A stretch of DNA of 64,000 nucleotides from assembly GCA_050331695.1 (NCBI GenBank), contig JBHJGP010000010.1, forward strand, positions 60,588-124,587. Direction: 5' to 3'. A program made the translations under genes and the position numbers. Under the pieces are notes generated by a model, which had not been told where the DNA came from, made no database searches, and saw only the letters and a program-made list of their open reading frames with translations. This DNA comes from JBHJGP01 sp050331695 (GTDB lineage: Bacteria > Pseudomonadota > Alphaproteobacteria > Geminicoccales > Geminicoccaceae). Position 1 is the first letter of the stretch; each line of letters starts with the position of its first letter. This document shows, piece after piece, positions 60,099 through 64,000 of the stretch.

Positions 60099-60818
60099 AT
60101 GGAGTTGCGAGCTCAGTCACGTGTGGGGAGAGCTGGTGTTGGCGTCGGGCAGGTCGATGAAGGCCTCCGCCAATACATGCTTTCCGTTTACAACTATATG
60201 GGACTTGGACTGGCGGTCACGGGCATCGTCGCCATGTTTGTCGCGGCGACGCCAGCTCTTTATGTTCCGATTTTCACCACGCCCCTGAAGTGGGTGGTGA
60301 TGCTGGCGCCGTTGGGCTTTGTTTTCTTCCTCGGCTTCCGCATCCAACAGATGAGCGCAGGAGCGGCGCAGGCGACCTTCTGGGCGTTCGCCGTGGTCAT
60401 GGGTCTTTCCATGGCCTCGATCTTCTTGGTGTTCACAGGCGCAAGCATCGCGCGGGTGTTCTTCATCACCGCAGCAACCTTCGGTGCTTTGAGCCTTTAC
60501 GGCTACACCACGAAGCGTGACCTCAGCGGCTGGGGCACCTTCCTGTTCATGGGCTTGATCGGCTTGGTCATCGCCATGGTGGTCAATATCTTCCTGGCAA
60601 GCCCGATGCTGCAGTTCGTAATCAGTGGTGTTGGCGTGCTGGTTTTTGCCGGCCTCACCGCCTACGACACGCAGTCGATCAAGGAGATGTACTACGAAGG
60701 CGATGGCGCCGCCGTCATGACCAAGAAATCGATCATGGGTGCCCTTCGGCTTTACCTCGACTTCATCAACCTCTTCATGATGCTGTTGCAGTTCATGGGT
60801 GTTGCCCGGTCCGAATAA
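60099..60818 (+). CDS. Bax inhibitor-1/YccA family membrane protein
   Basis: A 239-residue membrane protein of the Bax inhibitor-1 (TMBIM) family with about seven hydrophobic helices. Landmarks are the N-terminal LRQYMLSVYNYMGLGLAVTG, FFLGFRIQQMSAGAAQATFW, FFITAATFGALSLYGYTTKRDL and FAGLTAYDTQSIKEMYYEGD with the conserved acidic residues of the calcium-leak pore described for the family. Bacterial roles (YccA binds FtsH; YetJ leaks calcium) differ, so function is not fixed here. Single gene between terminators. Confidence 0.93.
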   Translation: MELRAQSRVGRAGVGVGQVDEGLRQYMLSVYNYMGLGLAVTGIVAMFVAATPALYVPIFTTPLKWVVMLAPLGFVFFLGFRIQQMSAGAAQATFWAFAVVMGLSMASIFLVFTGASIARVFFITAATFGALSLYGYTTKRDLSGWGTFLFMGLIGLVIAMVVNIFLASPMLQFVISGVGVLVFAGLTAYDTQSIKEMYYEGDGAAVMTKKSIMGALRLYLDFINLFMMLLQFMGVARSE

Positions 60819-60847
60819 CGGATCCAGTCAATATCGCCTAACACGGG

Positions 60848-60878
60848 AAAGCCCGTCTCCGCCTGAGGCGGGCTTTTT
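60848..60878 (+). terminator. Bidirectional intrinsic terminator
   Basis: AAAGCCCG (60848-60855) and CGGGCTTT (60869-60876), with an interior extension through T-G, C-G and T-A pairs, then T's to 60878. It follows the Bax-inhibitor gene by about 30 bases. The AAA-TTT symmetry also lets it terminate the convergent livF, whose stop lies at its edge. Confidence 0.8.
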
Positions 60879-61615
60879 CATGAGCTCCGCGCGCCGGCAC
60901 GGGCCATCATCTCGTCCGGTGCTTCACCACGGCACAGGCGGGCGATCTGGCTGTCGGTACGGAGATCAGCCGCGATCCCCTCCCTCGCCACCCGCCCCTT
61001 GTGCATGACATAGGCGTAGTCGGCGAGGCTCAGAACCGGTGCCATTATGCGGTCGGCCCAGATCATGGTCAGAGGCTCGCTGTAGATCGTCCTGATCACC
61101 TCCAAAATGCGCTCAGGCGGCAGGGCGTTGCTCGGTTCGTCGAGCAGCAAGAGCCGGGGGTTTGCAAGCGTGGCTCGGGCGATGCCGGCCAGTTTGCGCG
61201 CCGCCAGGTCGATCTCTCCGAGCCGTCGTCTGCGCACGACCGCCAGCTCCGGCATGGCGGCCATGAGTTCCCGGATCCGCCGGCTTTTCGGCGGTGGATC
61301 GAGATTGGTCAGCAAGAAATCGTTAACGGTGAGCCGATCGAAGGAAGGAGCGGGATCACCGGCGAGTGCGATGCCCTCCTCAAGCCGCCGATCGGCCCGC
61401 CACCGGGCGAGATTGAAGCCCTGATAACGCATGAGCCCTCGCTTCAGCGAGATTTCTCCGGCAATCGCCTTGAGCAGCGCCGATTTGCCGGAACCGGGTC
61501 CGCCGAGGAGACCGACGATGTCGCCGGCTCTCACGGCCAAATCGACGCCCCGGACCCGCCAGTCCAGGCCGAGCACGATCTCCAAGCCCACGACCTCGAG
61601 CAGAAGATCTTTCAC
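60878..61615 (-). CDS. LivF-like branched-chain amino acid ABC transporter ATPase with altered signature motif
   Basis: A 245-residue ABC ATPase aligning end to end with LivF. Walker A GGPGSGKS (Lys44) and Walker B LLLLDEPSN (Asp159-Glu160) are intact. The signature region expected as LSGGQ is replaced by DLAARK (136-141), and the sequence after Walker B, where LivF has LVEQN, reads TMIWADRI. GTG at 61615 overlaps the upstream gene's TGA (GTGA). It follows a LivG-like gene that is more degenerate. Expected role is the cytoplasmic energy-coupling subunit of an amino acid importer; activity is uncertain given the missing motif. Confidence 0.82.
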   Translation of the reverse strand: MKDLLLEVVGLEIVLGLDWRVRGVDLAVRAGDIVGLLGGPGSGKSALLKAIAGEISLKRGLMRYQGFNLARWRADRRLEEGIALAGDPAPSFDRLTVNDFLLTNLDPPPKSRRIRELMAAMPELAVVRRRRLGEIDLAARKLAGIARATLANPRLLLLDEPSNALPPERILEVIRTIYSEPLTMIWADRIMAPVLSLADYAYVMHKGRVAREGIAADLRTDSQIARLCRGEAPDEMMARAGARSS

Positions 61616-62382
61616 GATCGAGCAGCCCAGCTGCCGAACCGTTCCGGCGGCGGGCCGGCGATGACCCAAGGCTGCTCCGACCGCTCGCCCTGGGTTTCGA
61701 TCGGCCCGTCAGCGACCAGCTTTCCCTGGCGCATGATCAGCGCCCGGTTGGTCAGCGCGGCAATCAGATTGACGTCCTCTTCGACCACGATCAGCGCGAC
61801 GCCGTCCTGGCCAAGAGCGTTCAGATAGGCGATCAGCCGCTGGCGGTCCGGCGCCGAGAGGCCAGCGGACGGACGGTCAAGGATCAAGAGCCGGGGCCTG
61901 AGTGCGAGGCAGCGGGCAAGTTCGAGTTGGATCGAATAGTTCTGCGGCAGGCCCGTGGGCGGGTGGTCGGCGAGTTCGCTGAGGCCGGTCTTGGCAAGAA
62001 TGGTCGACACCTCGTCGCTTTGTCGCCGATCGGTCTCGGTTGCCAGCAATCCGGCAAGATCACCACCGCTGCGGAGACTGAGCGAGGCAGCCACATGGGC
62101 GAAAATTGTTCGCTCGGCGGCCTCTATCTTCGGCTGAAAGCTGCGCACCACACCGAGCCGCAGCCGGGCGCTGGCGCCGAGCCTGGTGATGTCGATGTCG
62201 TGCAGTCGGATCGTTCCCGAACTCACTCGTCTTTGTCCGGCGAGGACCTCGATCATGGCGGCACGGGACCGGGGCCAGGGATCGAACAGGGCGATCGTTT
62301 TCGCCTGGGGCACGGCGAAGCTGACGCCGTCGACCCAGCGGGCTTTGCCCTGAACCGAGACTATTTGTTCGACGGCGAGCAT
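61612..62382 (-). CDS. LivG-like ABC ATPase with degenerate catalytic motifs
   Basis: A 256-residue protein that aligns along its whole length with LivG but has lost the ATP-handling residues. The P-loop position reads FDPWPRSRAA (33-42) with no GKS/T; the signature position reads PQNYSI (146-151) rather than SYGQQ; Walker B is LLILDRPSAG with Arg170 in place of the catalytic Glu; and the switch His is Glu202 (VVEED). The Q-loop (GVVRSFQ, Gln83) and the general LivG order are kept. The frame is open and coupled to livF by GTGA, so this looks like a diverged protein, not a broken gene. Confidence 0.8.
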   Translation of the reverse strand: MLAVEQIVSVQGKARWVDGVSFAVPQAKTIALFDPWPRSRAAMIEVLAGQRRVSSGTIRLHDIDITRLGASARLRLGVVRSFQPKIEAAERTIFAHVAASLSLRSGGDLAGLLATETDRRQSDEVSTILAKTGLSELADHPPTGLPQNYSIQLELARCLALRPRLLILDRPSAGLSAPDRQRLIAYLNALGQDGVALIVVEEDVNLIAALTNRALIMRQGKLVADGPIETQGERSEQPWVIAGPPPERFGSWAARS

Positions 62383-62398
62383 AGTTTCCGCGGATCGC

Positions 62399-63325
62399 CT
62401 AAAAGCGGGCTTCGGGACGAAGGGCCGGATCGCCGAAGCCGAGCGCCTTGGGCGGCTGCATAAAGATCAAGAACAGGCCAGCGGCGGCGAACAGAACCGG
62501 CCTCATGTCCGCGACCTCCGGGGCATAGCCGGCGACGATCTCAGGCAGCATCCACAAGCATGCCAGCACGAGAATGAGGGTGGCCAGACTGCGTCCACCG
62601 GCGATCAGGGCCGCGCCGGCGATGTAGAGACCCATGGCCGGGCCCGGCACAATGTGAGGCATCGCGGCCAGCAAACCGCCTGCGAAACCGGCCATGGCGC
62701 CGACGGCCGCTATCGCCGGCAAAGCGATGCGGACGGCATCAACCCCGCGCGCGGCCGCGGTCGCCGGACTGATCCGCCATGAACGAAGCGCGGTCGCCCA
62801 GAAACTGGAATCGAGCCGGTAGGTTACGACCAAGCAGACCAGCGGGGCGGCGATCGCTAGGCCGAGCCAGAGCCCCAGGGCCTGATCGTCTGGACCAGAG
62901 GTGTCCGCCGCGCTCACCAGGAACAACAAGGACAGGAGGCGTTCCGCGACACCGCTCAAAGCGAGCGCGACACCTGCGACCGGCAGAGCCGGTAGCGAAA
63001 GTATCATCGGCGATAGCATGAGTTGGACCAGGGCGCCGCCGAGCGCTCCCGCCATCAGGCCCGCCGGCAACGATCCGGGAAGCAAGCTCCCAAGTGCCAC
63101 ACCGGCAGCGATCGCCGCCGGCAGTCCGGCAAGAGCCGCGGTCGAAAGGATCGCGAGCAGATGGGCGGCGCAGCCGATCAGGAGCGTGGCCGCGCTGACA
63201 TAAACGACGGCCAAGGCGCCGTCCTCGGCAACGATCAGGAGCGCTATGCCGGGAGCGAAAAGCACCAGCAAAACCGCAATCCGCGCGGTGGTTCGAAGCC
63301 ATATCGTCCGGCTGTCAGCAACCAT
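62399..63325 (-). CDS. LivM-like ABC transporter permease
   Basis: A 308-residue, very hydrophobic permease with about eight to nine predicted helices. The stretch ALRSWRISPATAAARGVDAVRIALPA corresponds to the LivM/LivH EAA-like loop (normally A-x-R-D/E-x-x-x-A-A-x-x-x-G-I-D), and the end LFLIFMQPPKALGFGDP to the LivM W-R-P-x-G-L end, but both are weakly conserved. ATG at 63325 is chosen because the hydrophobic part starts right after it; longer starts give a basic, unconserved tail. It lies 11 bases downstream of the next permease and 16 upstream of the LivG-like gene. Confidence 0.72.
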   Translation of the reverse strand: MVADSRTIWLRTTARIAVLLVLFAPGIALLIVAEDGALAVVYVSAATLLIGCAAHLLAILSTAALAGLPAAIAAGVALGSLLPGSLPAGLMAGALGGALVQLMLSPMILSLPALPVAGVALALSGVAERLLSLLFLVSAADTSGPDDQALGLWLGLAIAAPLVCLVVTYRLDSSFWATALRSWRISPATAAARGVDAVRIALPAIAAVGAMAGFAGGLLAAMPHIVPGPAMGLYIAGAALIAGGRSLATLILVLACLWMLPEIVAGYAPEVADMRPVLFAAAGLFLIFMQPPKALGFGDPALRPEARF

Positions 63326-63336
63326 GCGCGGCCCCG

Positions 63337-64000
63337 TCAACCATGGGCCATTCTCAAGAGCCTTTGTCGTCCGAGAAGAGCGATTGGGGCGACGGCGAGA
63401 AGAGCCAGGAAGTCGATCACGGGCAGGCTCAAAAAGGCCTGGAGAAACGCGCTTGTGCCGCCGATCAAAGCGCCCGCCAACCATGCGGCCGTGGGCGAAA
63501 GACAAAGCGAAAGGGCTAGCGCCAGCCAGAGTGATGGGTAGGTCTGGCTGTCCAGCCAAACCGGAAGGCTAAGCACCAGAAAAAACGCTAGCACTAGCAG
63601 GGCAAGACGACTGACAGAGGCGGAACTCGCCAGAGCCTGGGCGCGCGCTTGCCTCGGGTCCGCGTGAAGAAAGCGAAGTTGACGGGCCAAGCTACCGATC
63701 CGGCACATCGCGAACAGTATGACCGCAGCCAGTGCGGCGAACAGACTCATGGCGAAGGCGGGGCTGGGGTGAGGGGGTGGTTCGACGAAGAGCTGCTCCA
63801 TCGCAAGCCATGCAACGGCCACCAGACCGATCGTAATGAGGAGGGTGTTGTCACCTTCCACATGGCGGCTATCGGGTCCAAAAACCGAGCGCAAAAGAAG
63901 GACGGTCAGCGCCAGTCCGGTGGCTGCGAACGCCAACATGCCGGCCTCGACCGCGATTGCTGAACGACGCTCCCAACTCCCCCTCTCGATCAATGAAATC
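63337..64000 (-). CDS. LivH-like ABC transporter permease, partial
   Basis: The last gene, running off the right edge: the frame is open to base 64000 and the first visible start-like codon, TTG at 63993, has no convincing ribosome-binding site. About 220 residues are visible with five to six hydrophobic helices. FGPDSRHVEGDNTLLITIGLVAVAW resembles the mid-part of LivH, and RQLRFLHADPRQARAQALASSASVSRLAL its cytoplasmic EAA-like loop, though similarity is low. The N-terminal LivH block (ALGYTMVYG) is not visible and may lie outside. First gene in the Liv-like operon seen here. Confidence 0.55.
   Translation of the reverse strand, partial: ISLIERGSWERRSAIAVEAGMLAFAATGLALTVLLLRSVFGPDSRHVEGDNTLLITIGLVAVAWLAMEQLFVEPPPHPSPAFAMSLFAALAAVILFAMCRIGSLARQLRFLHADPRQARAQALASSASVSRLALLVLAFFLVLSLPVWLDSQTYPSLWLALALSLCLSPTAAWLAGALIGGTSAFLQAFLSLPVIDFLALLAVAPIALLGRQRLLRMAHG

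Noticed and set aside
61612..62382. Frameshift as explanation for the degenerate LivG motifs
   Set aside because: Family-like sequence before, between and after each altered motif stays in a single frame.
1..64000. CRISPR arrays, tRNA, rRNA, prophage or transposons
   Set aside because: No regular spaced repeats, tRNA-like stems, rRNA sequence or mobile-element genes were found by eye.

Overview
The window is about 64 kb of GC-rich, densely packed chromosome from an alphaproteobacterium, most likely of the Rhodospirillales type. The evidence is the gene content and order: mutM, a crotonase, rpsT, dnaA, dnaN, recF and gyrB on one strand, diverging from ubiE, ubiB, coaBC and dut; rpsF, rpsR, a DUF2232 gene and rplI together; and alphaproteobacterial markers such as LdtR, PhaR, HdaA and an isolated MotB. 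No phage, insertion sequence, CRISPR array, tRNA or rRNA was seen. Most of the window is core housekeeping DNA.

Layout. 1-5 kb: partial AMP nucleosidase, a small ABM-domain protein, motB, an alpha/beta hydrolase and hemB. 4.9-8.1 kb: a valine catabolism operon (acyl-CoA dehydrogenase, 3-hydroxyisobutyryl-CoA hydrolase, 3-hydroxyisobutyrate dehydrogenase). 8.1-11.9 kb: the LdtR regulator with a small lipoprotein, PhaR, and the ribosomal rpsF-rpsR-DUF2232-rplI operon. 12-18 kb: fatty acid synthesis (fabD, fabG, acpP, fabF), then mltG, an SDR and gmk. 17.9-24.5 kb: outer-membrane biogenesis (lptF, lptG, lptD, surA) with rsmA. 24.6-31.5 kb: pepA, holC, ndk, purM-purN, a DUF2066 protein, hdaA and an isocitrate-lyase-family enzyme.

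31.6-46.8 kb is more accessory. It holds Tad-type pilus or secretion accessory proteins (two TadE/G-like proteins and a TPR-SPOR lipoprotein), a flippase-like membrane protein, a hexapeptide acyltransferase and an acetyltransferase. A periplasmic PQQ sugar dehydrogenase lies beside a small cytochrome c. A TRAP transporter (dctP, dctQ, dctM) is joined to an amidase and a 56-residue membrane protein. A lytic transglycosylase lipoprotein follows, then a second Tad-like protein carrying a beta-rich C-terminal domain.

46.8-64 kb: the gyrB-recF-dnaN-dnaA replication block, rpsT, a crotonase and mutM, then ubiE-ubiB-coaBC-dut, a Bax-inhibitor-1 family protein, and a branched-chain-type (Liv) ABC transporter cluster that runs off the window end.

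The points most worth a second look are these. The Liv-like transporter has two ATPase subunits that have lost key catalytic motifs although both reading frames are intact. ubiE is cut by one in-frame TAG exactly where a conserved Glu is expected. recF has no ATG, GTG or TTG ahead of its conserved N-terminus. The TRAP-amidase operon ends in a small membrane protein. The Tad-associated proteins carry unusual added domains.
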